Shown here: piece after piece, positions 8,257 through 16,747 of the stretch
Layout of the letters: every line of letters begins with the position of its first letter
Position numbering within the stretch: position 1 is the stretch's first letter
Assembly (NCBI RefSeq): GCF_900172375.1
Contig: NZ_FWFS01000003.1
Coordinates: 1 to 64,000, forward strand
Direction of reading: 5' to 3'
Length of the DNA stretch: 64,000 bases
From: Aquimixticola soesokkakensis
GTDB taxonomy: Bacteria > Pseudomonadota > Alphaproteobacteria > Rhodobacterales > Rhodobacteraceae
Notes under the pieces: model-generated
What the model saw: the letters and a program-made list of their open reading frames with translations, nothing else
What the model was told of the DNA's origin: nothing
Databases searched by the model: none
Translations under genes and position numbers: made by a program

Positions 8257-9378
8257 TCAGATGTGACTGCGCAGGTATTCCGATAGCGCGAACATCGCCA
8301 TGGCTTGCCCATAGGGCATCGAGGTCAATTTGATGTCGCGGTAATAGTCCAGATCGCTGCCCATCGCCGTGCCGAAGGACACGTTTTGCAACTCGCCTTC
8401 GGGGCTGATGTTGTCGATCACGCCCTGCAACGCGCGCTCGGCCACGGGGCCGAATTCGGGCCCGATGTAGCGCTTGCGCACCGCCTTGAGCAGGCCATAG
8501 GCGAAACCGGCGGTGGCCGAGGTTTCCAGATAGGAATGCGGATCGTCAAGCAGCGTGTGCCACAGACCCGTTTCGCGATCCTGACACTGGGCCAGCGCCT
8601 CTGCCTGACGGCCCAACAGCGCGACCAGATGGCGCCGCAGCGGGTCGGTTTCGGACAGGTCCAGCAGCTCGATGAACTCCGGGATCACAATGGTCACCCA
8701 GGAATTGCCGCGCGCCCAAAGCGCATCGGCAAAGTTGTGATTGCCCTCGAAGGTCCAGCCATGGAACCACAGGCCGGATTTGGTGTCGGCGAGATACTGC
8801 GCGTGGATCAAAAACTGGTATTTGGCTTCTTCGATATACTCGGGACGGTTCAAAACCAGCCCGATCTTGGCGAGCGGCACGACCGACATCATCAGCGTAT
8901 CGTCCCACATCTGCTGGTGGTTCACCGAGTTGTACACAATGTGCTGTAGGCCGCCATCGCGGGTGCGCGGCATCTCGTGCATGATCCATTCGGCCCATGT
9001 TTCCAGATAGGGCACCCATTTGGGATCGCGGTCCATTTCATAGAGATGCGCAGCGGTCAAAAACGGCGAGACGGTGTTGATATTCTTGGTGGGCGTGCCT
9101 TCGGCAAGGCGTTCGCCAAACCAGTCCTCGATGATTTCCATCGCGCGGGGCGTGCCGGTGAGTTGCCAGTATTTCAGCAGCCCGTAAAGCCCGATCCCGT
9201 GGGTCCATTCCCAGCCCTTCCAGCCCTTGGTGTCGATCACCCGACCGTCTTCGAGGCGCAGCAGGAAATCACCTGTTTCATCGGTGATGGCCACAAGATT
9301 TTCACTAAGCAGATCGATCAGCGCGCAGGTTTCGCTGCGGCTCACGATATGCGTTTTCTGCGCAAGCAACGGATCCAT
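8257..9378 (-). CDS. Glycoside hydrolase family 88/105, unsaturated glycuronyl hydrolase
   Basis: A 373-residue (alpha/alpha)6-barrel protein of the YteR/RhiN type. Such enzymes hydrate the 4,5-unsaturated uronic acid left by polysaccharide lyases and so release it from oligosaccharides of pectin (rhamnogalacturonan), ulvan or similar polymers. Motifs in order: KGWEWTHGIGLYGLLKYW (about 53-70), HQQMWDDTLMMSVVPLA with the catalytic-type Asp, GLWFHGWTFEGNHNFADALWARGNSW, ETSATAGFAYGLLKAVRKRYI and MPYGQAMAMFALSEYL near the end. There is no signal peptide, so it acts in the cytoplasm on imported substrate. A GGGGGAAG site precedes the ATG. The TRAP genes follow 75 bases downstream on the same strand. 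Confidence 0.88.
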   Translation of the reverse strand: MDPLLAQKTHIVSRSETCALIDLLSENLVAITDETGDFLLRLEDGRVIDTKGWKGWEWTHGIGLYGLLKYWQLTGTPRAMEIIEDWFGERLAEGTPTKNINTVSPFLTAAHLYEMDRDPKWVPYLETWAEWIMHEMPRTRDGGLQHIVYNSVNHQQMWDDTLMMSVVPLAKIGLVLNRPEYIEEAKYQFLIHAQYLADTKSGLWFHGWTFEGNHNFADALWARGNSWVTIVIPEFIELLDLSETDPLRRHLVALLGRQAEALAQCQDRETGLWHTLLDDPHSYLETSATAGFAYGLLKAVRKRYIGPEFGPVAERALQGVIDNISPEGELQNVSFGTAMGSDLDYYRDIKLTSMPYGQAMAMFALSEYLRSHI

Positions 9379-9421
9379 TGTCTTCCCCCCAAAGTCATCC
9401 GGCCCTCCAGCCGGCGGCGCA

Positions 9422-9444
9422 TTTTCGGAACGCCGTTTCGAAAA
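9422..9444. promoter_or_regulatory. Candidate IclR-type operator between the GH105 gene and the regulator
   Basis: TTTTCGGAAC (9422-9431), a GCC spacer and GTTTCGAAAA (9435-9444) form an inverted repeat with 9 of 10 pairs. It lies 43 bases upstream of the GH105 start in an AT-rich divergent region (9440-9565) and is the best candidate site for the IclR-family protein encoded next to it. Confidence 0.5.
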
Positions 9445-9605
9445 CTAAAGAAACACATTTAGCTTTTAGCGGCAAGATATTTTGTAAAATAATATTTATG
9501 TTTTATTTCATTAGGTTAGAAAGAAAACGCATCCCGATTGACAAGGGCGTCAAAAAATACAGAATGGCTTTTCAAGTTTCACAAAACGGATCGCACCTGT
9601 TCTCG

Positions 9606-10442
9606 ATGGCACAGCCCCCCCACTCCCCTGCCCCCCCCCCTACCCGCCAAACCAGTGCCCAAACGGGTGCCCCCAAGACCGAAAATGTCGCTGCGGTGCT
9701 GAAGGTTTTTGGCGTGCTCGAGGCGCTGTGCGAAGAGGGCGAAAGTTCGCTTGCACAGATCGCGCAAAAGGTGATGGCCTCGAAAAGCACGGCCCACCGC
9801 CTGCTGCAAACCATGGTCGATCTGGGCTACGTCGAACAGGACGGCGAAACCGAGCAATACCGCCTGACGCTCAAACTGTTTTCACAATCCGCCCGCGCAC
9901 TGGAGGGCCAGAGCCAGATCCTGCGGATCGCGGATCGCGGCATGGGGGCGCTGTCGCGCGCGACCGGCGAGGCAATCAATCTGGGAATGCTCGACAAGGT
10001 CGATCAGCGCGTTCTCTACATCCACCAGAAAGAATCGGCCTATTCCCTGTCGATGCGCAGCGCCGTGGGCACCAGCAATCCGGTGCATAGCACGGCTTTG
10101 GGCAAGGCGCTGCTGGCGTGGCGCGAACCCCAAGAGATCGCAGAGCGCATCAGCCGCATCGACTTCACCCCCAAAGCGCCCCGCACCATTCTGGATGCAG
10201 ACAGTTTTCGCACCGCTCTGGACGAGACCCGCGCACAGGGGTTTGCCGAGGAAATCGAAGAGGCCGAAGAAGGCGTGCGGTGTCTGGCTGTGCCCCTCCT
10301 CAACCACATCGGCACGCCCGTGGCCGCAATTTCCGTGTCTTTCCCGCTCTTTCGCTACGATGAAGCACGCCGCGCGGAGTATATCGACCTTTTGACCCGC
10401 GTCAGCCAAGAGGCCTCCCTTGCCCTTGGCTATCAAGGCTGA
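9606..10442 (+). CDS. IclR-family transcriptional regulator (KdgR-like context)
   Basis: A 278-residue regulator transcribed away from the GH105-TRAP genes. The winged HTH runs from about residue 30 to 90 (LAQIAQKVMASKSTAHRLLQTMVDLGYVEQ), followed by the IclR effector domain with GEAINLGMLDKVDQRVLYI, NPVHSTALGKALLAW and GVRCLAVPLLNHIGTPVAAISVS. The start is uncertain: the ATG at 9606 gives a usual length but has no clear ribosome-binding site, and an in-frame ATG at 9564 is possible. Context suggests it controls uronide catabolism, like KdgR; the ligand is unknown. Confidence 0.88.
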   Translation: MAQPPHSPAPPPTRQTSAQTGAPKTENVAAVLKVFGVLEALCEEGESSLAQIAQKVMASKSTAHRLLQTMVDLGYVEQDGETEQYRLTLKLFSQSARALEGQSQILRIADRGMGALSRATGEAINLGMLDKVDQRVLYIHQKESAYSLSMRSAVGTSNPVHSTALGKALLAWREPQEIAERISRIDFTPKAPRTILDADSFRTALDETRAQGFAEEIEEAEEGVRCLAVPLLNHIGTPVAAISVSFPLFRYDEARRAEYIDLLTRVSQEASLALGYQG

Positions 10443-10577
10443 ACTGCCCGCCCGGCGGCAGGGCCGGCGCGCTTGAAAAGCGGTGGCGCGAACGCACCCC
10501 GCCTGCGCGCCAGCGAAGTGCTGGAAACATGCGGCGCTAAAACCTGAGGCGCCCAAAACATGCGGTGATGGATGAAA

Positions 10578-10653
10578 TGGTGCCCCCACACGGACTCGAA
10601 CCGCGGACCTACTGATTACAAATCAGTTGCTCTACCAGCTGAGCTATAGGGGC
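10578..10653 (-). tRNA. tRNA-Thr (anticodon TGT)
   Basis: The minus strand reads GCCCCTATAGCTCAGCTGGT and closes with the acceptor GGGGGCACCA. The D arm, the anticodon stem-loop (ACTGA-TTTGTAA-TCAGT, anticodon TGT for codon ACA) and the T arm (GGTTCGAGTCC) are all present. Its 76 bases include an encoded 3' CCA. tRNA genes are frequent integration sites, but no integrase or duplicated tRNA end is visible nearby. Confidence 0.97.
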
Positions 10654-10707
10654 ACTGGGCGTCCGTTTACTTGCTCATCTCACGTCGTGCAAGATGGTTT
10701 TTGTCGC

Positions 10708-12444
10708 TCAGCTTTGTCTTGTGCCGTTTTCGGCGCGGGCCATCAATCCGACCGCCACCAGACCGACACAGATCACCAGAATCGCCGCAGGAGAGGCCTG
10801 CCCGAGGTGTTCGAGGGAGGCTTTTTCATGCACGCGGGTGGCCAGGGTGTTGTAATTGAAAGGGCGCAGCAACAGGGTCGCAGGCAGTTCCTTGACGCAG
10901 TCCACGAACACCAACAGCAGTGCCGTGCCCACCGAGCCACGGATCAGCGGCACATAAACGCGCCGCAATGTGCCCCCGGCCGATTGCCCCAAAGAGCGCG
11001 CTGCCATCGGCAGCGAGGGGGCAATGCGCCCCATGGCGGAATCGGCCGCGCCCTGGGCGATGGCGAAAAAGCGCACACCATAGGCGTAGATGATGGCAAA
11101 GGCCGATCCGGTCATCACAAGGCCCATGTCGTGGCCCGTCAGATGCTGCCAGAAATCCGCAATCGCATTGTCGGCGCGCGCCATGGGCAACAGCAATCCG
11201 ATGCCCAGAACCGCGCCGGGTGCCGCATAGCCCAAGGTCGTGACGGGCAACAACAAGCGCGGCAAAGCCCGCCCCGTCAGGCGCACGCCGTAGACCATGA
11301 ACAGCGCCGCGACAACGGTCAGCACGGCGGCAATGCCGCCCACCGTCAGGGTATTCACCAGCGCCGTGATCAGCGCCGGATCGCCCCATTGCTCGGCGTT
11401 TTTGAGCGCGTGATAGCCGATCACCGAAACCGGCAGCACAAAGCCCACCGCAAAGGGAATGACGCAGGCAACAAACGCGGCCCCTGCCCGCCACCCCGTC
11501 AGGTGGATCGGTGAAATGGGGCGTGAGTGGCGCACCGAGCGGTGGAACTTTGCCCGCCCGCGCGAGGCTTTTTCCAACCCCAGCAACAGAAAAACCAGCA
11601 CCAGAACCACACCCGCGATCTGGGCCGCGCCGCCGGCGTTTCCCGTCTGCAACCAGACAGAAAAAATCCCCGTGGTCAGGGTCTGCACCGCGAAATAATC
11701 CACCGTTCCGAAATCGGCGACCGTTTCCATCATCACAATCGCCACGCCTGCGGCAATCGCCGGTCGGGCCATCGGCAGGCCAACACGCCAAAAGCGCGCA
11801 AAGGGCCCGGCGCCCAGCGCCCGCGCCACCTCATAGATCGACCCGCTTTGTTCGCGAAAGGCCGCACGCGCCATGAGGAAGACATAGGGGCTTAGGGCGG
11901 CGGTCAACACCACGATGGCCGAGCCGAGCGAACGGATCTGGGGAAACCAGTAGTCGCGCGCACTCGTCCAGCCGAAAATCTCGCGCAGGGCGGTTTGCAC
12001 AGGCCCTGCGTATTCAAAGAAATCCACCAAAGCATAGGCCCCGACATAGGCAGGAATGGCGATGGGCAGCAGCAAAAGCCATTGCAATGTGCGCGCAAAG
12101 GGAAAGCGGTACATCGTCAGCAACCATGCCGCCCCCGTCCCGACGCAGGCCGAAAAGGTCGCGACAGAGACCGCCAGAATTGCCGTGGTGCGCAGGTAGC
12201 GCGGCAAGGTGGTCGACAGCAGATGCGGCCAGATATTGGTGTCGGGGTGAAAGGCGATCCAGACCACAGCCGCAAGAGGCATCAGCACCAGCAGGGCAAT
12301 GATCACCGCCCCCAGAGACCACAGATCGACACCGCGCACCCGTTTGGCCCCGTGCCGGTGCAAACGGTTGGGGCTGCCTGTGGCGGCATTTGCTTGCGCA
12401 TCGCCCGCCGGTGTCGCAAAACTATGGGAATTCTGAGCGCTCAT
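10708..12444 (-). CDS. Ferric-iron-type ABC transporter permease (FbpB/SfuB family)
   Basis: A 578-residue inner-membrane protein built of two tandem binding-protein-dependent permease domains, about twelve hydrophobic segments in all, as in FbpB/SfuB. The coupling-helix (EAA) loops read EVARALGAGPFARFWRVGLPMARPAIAAG in the first half and AARSLGQSAGGTLRRVYVPLIRGSVG in the second. I chose the ATG at 12444 because of the upstream GAGG and because residues before it are polar and unlike the family. Neither a periplasmic binding protein nor an ATPase is adjacent; the best partner is the FbpC-type ATPase at 50469-51614. Iron as substrate is inferred from the family. Confidence 0.85.
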   Translation of the reverse strand: MSAQNSHSFATPAGDAQANAATGSPNRLHRHGAKRVRGVDLWSLGAVIIALLVLMPLAAVVWIAFHPDTNIWPHLLSTTLPRYLRTTAILAVSVATFSACVGTGAAWLLTMYRFPFARTLQWLLLLPIAIPAYVGAYALVDFFEYAGPVQTALREIFGWTSARDYWFPQIRSLGSAIVVLTAALSPYVFLMARAAFREQSGSIYEVARALGAGPFARFWRVGLPMARPAIAAGVAIVMMETVADFGTVDYFAVQTLTTGIFSVWLQTGNAGGAAQIAGVVLVLVFLLLGLEKASRGRAKFHRSVRHSRPISPIHLTGWRAGAAFVACVIPFAVGFVLPVSVIGYHALKNAEQWGDPALITALVNTLTVGGIAAVLTVVAALFMVYGVRLTGRALPRLLLPVTTLGYAAPGAVLGIGLLLPMARADNAIADFWQHLTGHDMGLVMTGSAFAIIYAYGVRFFAIAQGAADSAMGRIAPSLPMAARSLGQSAGGTLRRVYVPLIRGSVGTALLLVFVDCVKELPATLLLRPFNYNTLATRVHEKASLEHLGQASPAAILVICVGLVAVGLMARAENGTRQS

Positions 12445-12536
12445 TTCCGGTTCGTTTACCTCTAAGTGGTTTATCTGTCCAGAAATGCCCTTATATTGGC
12501 GCAAATTTGAACGATGGGGCGAATAGTTCACCAACC

Positions 12537-13415
12537 ATGATCATTTCGGTCCATATCGGCGCGCATTTTACCAATGGCAGCCTGCTCATGCGCTCGCTGC
12601 AAAAGAACAAAGCTGTGCTTAAAGAGCAGGGCGTGATGGTGCCCTCGACCCTGCGCTATCGTGACCTGCTGCCCGCCGCGATGAAAGAGGCGAAATTCGT
12701 GCCCGCCCCGCGCGCCGCCCAAGACAGGCTGATCGACGCTATCACCGGTCCCGACCGCCCCGAGCGTCTGGTGCTGGGCTATGAGAACACGATCTGCATC
12801 CCCGATCTGATTTTCGAGCGCGACCGCTTTTATCGCCGCGTCGAGTTCAAATCGAAGTGGCTGCGCAACACGTTTGCCGACTACCCGATGGAATTCCACC
12901 TCTCGCTGCGCAACCCCGCCAGCTTCATCCCCGCAGCGGCCAATGCGCTCGCGCGGCGCACCCCCTATGAGGAGTTCGTCGGCAATACCGACCTGCGTTC
13001 GGTCTATTGGTCGGATGTGGTGGCAGATATCCGCACGTCATGCCCCGATGTGCCGCTGACCGTCTGGGCCTTCGAGGACACGCCGATGCTTTGGCCCGCG
13101 GCGATGCAGGCGGTCGCGGGGGTTTCTGCGGATCTGCGCATGGTGGGCGGTTTCGACATCCTCAGCCAGATCATGCGCAACGAAGGCATGATGCGGCTGC
13201 GCACCTATCTCAAGACCCATACCCCCGCGAATGAAACCCAGCGGCGCCGGATTCTGGCGGCGTTTCTGGATAAATATGCGCTGGAGGATGCGATGGAAGA
13301 GGAAATCGACCTGCCCGGCTGGACCGATGAACTCGTCGCCGAACTGACCACGAACTACGAGGAAGACCTCGAGGAAATCGAGGCGATGCCGGGCGTGCAG
13401 ATGCTGCTGCCGTAA
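12537..13415 (+). CDS. Unassigned protein with degenerate sulfotransferase-like N terminus
   Basis: A 292-residue protein, divergent from the permease gene. It begins MIISVHIGAHFTNGSLLMRSL. In sulfotransferase-like proteins the same place reads HIGxHKTGTT, the loop that holds the 5'-phosphosulfate of PAPS. Here the Lys and most hydroxyl residues are replaced, so PAPS binding is doubtful. The rest (FHLSLRNPASFIPAAANAL, DVPLTVWAFEDTPMLWP) resembles the core of such proteins. The tail is acidic (EEDLEEIEAMPG). It shares the HIG start with the 784-residue protein at 16748. The ATG at 12537 places this motif at residue 6; the earlier in-frame ATG at 12390 lies in the neighbouring gene. Confidence 0.6.
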   Translation: MIISVHIGAHFTNGSLLMRSLQKNKAVLKEQGVMVPSTLRYRDLLPAAMKEAKFVPAPRAAQDRLIDAITGPDRPERLVLGYENTICIPDLIFERDRFYRRVEFKSKWLRNTFADYPMEFHLSLRNPASFIPAAANALARRTPYEEFVGNTDLRSVYWSDVVADIRTSCPDVPLTVWAFEDTPMLWPAAMQAVAGVSADLRMVGGFDILSQIMRNEGMMRLRTYLKTHTPANETQRRRILAAFLDKYALEDAMEEEIDLPGWTDELVAELTTNYEEDLEEIEAMPGVQMLLP

Positions 13416-13428
13416 GCGCGCCTGCGTG

Positions 13429-14124
13429 CTAGGGTCGCCGGGGTTTTGACGGATACACCCCTGCCAAAATCTGCGCGATCACCAAGGGCCCGTTTTGGGC
13501 CACCAGATGGGCCAGCGCACAGCCCGCCGCGCCATAGGCCTGCGGCCCTTTGACAGGGCCAAGGCGGCGCAGCTCGGCTTTGCTTTCGACCAGATCCGCC
13601 GCCTCGAACCGGCAGGTCGCGGGATCAAGGTCAACGCGCGGATCAGCGCTGACATAGACCGCAAGCCCCTCGTCCACCCAAGCGGGAATGGAAAACGAAC
13701 GGCGCAGCCCGACCTTTTGATGCAGCACCGCATGGACCAGCTCGTGGCGCATGATTTCGGGCCGGTATCCCTGCGGCGGCAGGTAGATCAACCGCGTGCC
13801 ATAGGTCATGCCAATGGTGCTGGTCCCGCCCATCAACCCGTTGCAGCCTTCGGTGAAACACACAAGCACCCGCGCAGGCACATAGGCGGCGCCCACGACA
13901 GGCTCGATCGCGGCCACGGCGGCGCGCACATCGGCGCGCACCTGCGCGGGCGCAACGCCCGCATTCGGCTCGATAAAGATATTGTCGCCCGCTGGCACAA
14001 AGCCAAAACAGCGCGGGCACAGCCCTGCAAAAACCGGCGGAAAGCTGAGAAAAAACAGCGTCACGAAAAATGCAAAGGCCAGTGCAAGCGCCGATGTAAC
14101 CGCGCGTCTGTAGCCCGCTGTCAT
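13429..14124 (-). CDS. Membrane-anchored HExxH protein, peptidase MA-like
   Basis: A 231-residue protein with an N-terminal hydrophobic anchor or signal (about residues 10-33). A CPRCFGF cysteine pair (C36, C39) follows directly. HELVH at residues 127-131 and WVDEGLAVYV with Glu152 reproduce the zinc-ligand pattern of gluzincin/peptidase-MA proteins (HExxH plus a downstream Glu in an EG-A-Y context). The predicted site would face the periplasm. No specific family name can be given. It ends 14 bases from the convergent gene at 12537. Confidence 0.65.
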   Translation of the reverse strand: MTAGYRRAVTSALALAFAFFVTLFFLSFPPVFAGLCPRCFGFVPAGDNIFIEPNAGVAPAQVRADVRAAVAAIEPVVGAAYVPARVLVCFTEGCNGLMGGTSTIGMTYGTRLIYLPPQGYRPEIMRHELVHAVLHQKVGLRRSFSIPAWVDEGLAVYVSADPRVDLDPATCRFEAADLVESKAELRRLGPVKGPQAYGAAGCALAHLVAQNGPLVIAQILAGVYPSKPRRP

Positions 14125-14194
14125 CCCTGCATCCCTTCGCCTGTGCGGCTAACAAAGCGTCCCACAGCGCCCAAGCGGCCCTGCCAGAGGCGCG

Positions 14195-14446
14195 TCAGCT
14201 CATGCCGAGGGCTTCGAGATACATGTCGAGCACCGCCTCTTCTTCGGCGATATCGTCTTTGGAACGTTTGCGCATCGCGATGATCTTGCGCAGGATTTTG
14301 GTGTCGTAGCCACGACCTTTGGCCTCTGCCATCACTTCTTTCTGGCGATCGGCAACGTCTTTCTTTTCGATATCAAGGCTTTCAAACTGCTCGATAAACT
14401 GGCGCAATTCGTCGGCGGCAACGCCATAGCTGCGGGGGCTGTCCAT
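14195..14446 (-). CDS. gapR: GapR-family DNA-binding protein (DUF2312)
   Basis: An 83-residue protein, almost wholly helical and highly charged, matching the DUF2312/GapR family: AADELRQFIEQFESLDIEKKDVADRQKEVMAEAKGRGYDTKILRKIIAMRKRSKDDIAEEEAVLDMYLEALG. Caulobacter GapR is a nucleoid protein that encircles overtwisted DNA and aids topoisomerases ahead of replication and transcription. The full conserved core is present, so the assignment is strong. Confidence 0.9.
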   Translation of the reverse strand: MDSPRSYGVAADELRQFIEQFESLDIEKKDVADRQKEVMAEAKGRGYDTKILRKIIAMRKRSKDDIAEEEAVLDMYLEALGMS

Positions 14447-14611
14447 GGTCTTGGGTCCTCAAGTGGGGCATTCTGTGGCGTTGATCTTTAAGGGCGCGCG
14501 CGCCGTGGCGCAAGCATCCCCCTGCCCTTGGCGCAATATGCGCGGCCGCGCGCGCTTGTTTCGCCGCCTTTGAGGCTTTATGCGGGGGAAAAACAGCTTT
14601 GCGAGGACCGC

Positions 14612-14848
14612 ATGATCTATCTTATCTGGGCCGGTGCCCTTGTGGCCATGGCCGGCATCGTCGCGCTTGTTGCCAGTGGCATTCTGGCCGCCAAGGTCAA
14701 AGCCCGCGGCACCACCGCCCCCAGCACGCCCGACCAAGAGACCCAAAACCGCAAAGCACTGCAAAACCTGCTGATCCTCAATCTGGGCGGCCTGATGTTG
14801 GGGATTTTTGGCATCGGCATGCTTGCCATCGGCCTGATCCTGCGCTGA
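14612..14848 (+). CDS. Small two-helix membrane protein, function unknown
   Basis: A 78-residue protein with two hydrophobic segments (about residues 2-24 and 50-76) separated by a polar loop with a Lys/Arg start and TPDQETQNRKAL. The ATG at 14612 follows GCGAGGACCGC, a fair ribosome-binding site; an upstream in-frame ATG at 14528 would add a polar extension before the first helix. I do not recognise a family. It stands alone between gapR (divergent) and the glycosyltransferase cluster. Confidence 0.55.
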   Translation: MIYLIWAGALVAMAGIVALVASGILAAKVKARGTTAPSTPDQETQNRKALQNLLILNLGGLMLGIFGIGMLAIGLILR

Positions 14849-14970
14849 TCTGCGACACATTCGGGCAACAGTGGCGGCGGGATTGATCGCGTTTCAAGAA
14901 ACAATCCGCGCCGCGTTGACCTATCGTCCCCTTACTGGCACATAATTGCGTAACGTTTTTCGGCTATTGC

Positions 14971-15040
14971 TTGGGATCGACCCAAGGCAAAACGCCAGCA
15001 CATCCCAAGGGATTGCCAAGACCCCCATGCCTTGGGGGTC
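14971..15040. promoter_or_regulatory. Hairpin-rich leader before the glycosyltransferase cluster
   Basis: TTGGGATCGACCCAA (14971-14985) is a perfect 5-base-arm palindrome. Downstream, GACCCCC (15020-15026) pairs with GGGGGTC (15034-15040) around a 7-base loop. CCCAAGG recurs between them. The second hairpin ends 22 bases before the start codon at 15063, where it could affect translation. No known riboswitch class is recognised. Confidence 0.35.
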
Positions 15041-15062
15041 GCGGCACAAGAGGACGCATTTT

Positions 15063-16130
15063 ATGGCCCGCACCCCTAAATCCGGCGCCCAGCCAAAGCG
15101 CATCACTGCCGTCACCTGCGTGAAAAACGAAGGCCCGTTCCTGTTGGAATGGATTGCCTTTAACCGCGTGATCGGCGTTACGGATTTTCTTTTTTATTCA
15201 AATGATTGCACGGATGGCACCGATGAGATGCTGGACGCGCTTGCCGCGCAGGGCCTGCTGACCCACCTGCCCAACCCCGCCGAGGGGCGCAATTACCAGA
15301 TGGAAGCGCTCAAAGCCGCGCAAAGCCATCCGCTGGTCAAATCCGCCGATTGGGTCTGGATCGCGGATGTTGACGAGTTTTTGAACATTCACGTCGGTGA
15401 GGGCACCATCCCCGAATTGATCACCGCCTGTGACACCCCCCACGCCATTTCGCTGACCTTCCAATTCATGGCCAATTGCGATGTCGAGGCCTTCGAAGAC
15501 CGCCCAGTGATCGAGCAGTTCACGCGCGGGCACAATCCCGACATTTGGACCGACCAGCTTGCGATTGAGGTCAAGACCCTGATGCGCAACGATTTTCCGT
15601 TGCAATATTTCGGCGCGCACCGTCCGTTTTTTCGCCACAACAAACTCGCCGCCGACAAATGGCCAAGGTGGACCGACGGGTCGGGTCGGGCCGTGCCGCA
15701 AAAGTTTCTGATCGCCGCGAACAAACGCCGCATCCGCAAATTCCCCGCTCAGGGCGCGCGCAATTTCGCCACCCTCAACCACTACGCGCTGCGGTCGCTC
15801 GACAGCTATCTGGTGAAAAACGACCGTGGCGACGTGAACCGCGAAAACCGCCATTTCGACGACAGCTACTGGCGCGAGCGCAACGATGACGGGTTCAAAG
15901 ACGACAGCATCCTGCGCTATCTGCCACGTCTGAAGGCGGAAATCGCGCGTCTCAAGGCGCTGGACGGCATTGGCGCGCTGCATGACAAATCCGTTGCCGC
16001 CCATCGCGCCACCCGCGACCGCCTGATGGCGGATGAGGACTACGCCGCCCTTGCCACCCGTTTGAAAACGCTGCCCAAAACCACCCCGCCCGAATTGGCG
16101 TTGATGGCGATTCTGGGGATCGACGCATGA
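15063..16130 (+). CDS. Glycosyltransferase family 2-like protein (DVDEF type), first of three
   Basis: A 355-residue cytoplasmic protein with the PF13704-type glycosyltransferase pattern: TCVKNEGPFLLEWIAFNRVIGV near residue 18, FYSNDCTDGTDEMLDAL near 45, and the metal-binding ADVDEFLNI near 102. A C-terminal FATLNHYALRSLDSYLVK motif recurs in both paralogues downstream. No signal or membrane segment is visible. The ATG at 15063 begins the conserved part after a short basic lead; an upstream ATG at 14946 would add 39 residues through the hairpin region. The stop overlaps the next start (ATGA). Sugar donor and acceptor are unknown. Confidence 0.85.
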   Translation: MARTPKSGAQPKRITAVTCVKNEGPFLLEWIAFNRVIGVTDFLFYSNDCTDGTDEMLDALAAQGLLTHLPNPAEGRNYQMEALKAAQSHPLVKSADWVWIADVDEFLNIHVGEGTIPELITACDTPHAISLTFQFMANCDVEAFEDRPVIEQFTRGHNPDIWTDQLAIEVKTLMRNDFPLQYFGAHRPFFRHNKLAADKWPRWTDGSGRAVPQKFLIAANKRRIRKFPAQGARNFATLNHYALRSLDSYLVKNDRGDVNRENRHFDDSYWRERNDDGFKDDSILRYLPRLKAEIARLKALDGIGALHDKSVAAHRATRDRLMADEDYAALATRLKTLPKTTPPELALMAILGIDA

Positions 16131-16744
16131 CGCTGTTCTTCAATCTTGGCCTGCCCAAATCCGGCACCACCACGCTTGCGACGGCCTGGAACGAGGCGGG
16201 GCGCAGGGTGGCCGACTGGCGTCTGCCCAAAGCGATGGACCCCGAGCGCCCCTTTATCGGCGGCCTGCTATACAAGGGCTATTACGACAGCGGCGACCCG
16301 TTGCAGCACCTGAGCGGTTTTGACGCTTTTGCCGAAGTGTCGGCCCTTGCCAAGACCGGCAATTTCTGGCCGCAGATGGATTGGGGGCTGATCGACGCGC
16401 TGCGCAAACATCACAGCGTCAAGTTCACCTTTACCCACCGCGATCCCGTCAAACATGCGGATTCGATGCTGCGCTGGAACAACCTTGGTTCCTCGCGCAT
16501 CCCCCATTCCAACATTCCCGGCGCGCCCAAAGGCTTTGCCAAAGGCAGCGATGGTCTGGCGCGCTGGATCGAGGGCCATGCAACATTTGTGCGCCATGTC
16601 TTTGCGAATGATCCCGATTTTCTGGAAATCGACGTGGCCGAAGCCACCGCCAAAGAGCGGCTCGAGCAATTCAGCGGGATTGCCCTGCCCTGGTGGGGCA
16701 CCGCCAATGCGAACACCAAAAATACTGTAGAGAGTGACGGATAA
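16127..16744 (+). CDS. P-loop sulfotransferase-like protein
   Basis: A 205-residue protein. Its start, FFNLGLPKSGTTTLATAWNEAG, is an intact 5'-phosphosulfate-binding P-loop (KSGTT), and FTFTHRDPVKHADSMLRWNN supplies the Arg/Ser region that contacts the 3'-phosphate of PAPS. It fits the short sulfotransferase family often annotated Sulfotransfer_4/PF17784. Unlike its degenerate relatives at 12537 and 16748, it keeps the catalytic-type residues. It is translationally coupled to the glycosyltransferase upstream (4-base overlap) and lies 3 bases before the next gene, which suggests that a glycan is both elongated and sulfated. Confidence 0.75.
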   Translation: MTLFFNLGLPKSGTTTLATAWNEAGRRVADWRLPKAMDPERPFIGGLLYKGYYDSGDPLQHLSGFDAFAEVSALAKTGNFWPQMDWGLIDALRKHHSVKFTFTHRDPVKHADSMLRWNNLGSSRIPHSNIPGAPKGFAKGSDGLARWIEGHATFVRHVFANDPDFLEIDVAEATAKERLEQFSGIALPWWGTANANTKNTVESDG

Positions 16745-16747
16745 CCC

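Noticed and set aside
10578-10653. tRNA-Thr as the attachment site of an integrated element
   Set aside because: No integrase gene and no repeat of the tRNA 3' end found nearby.
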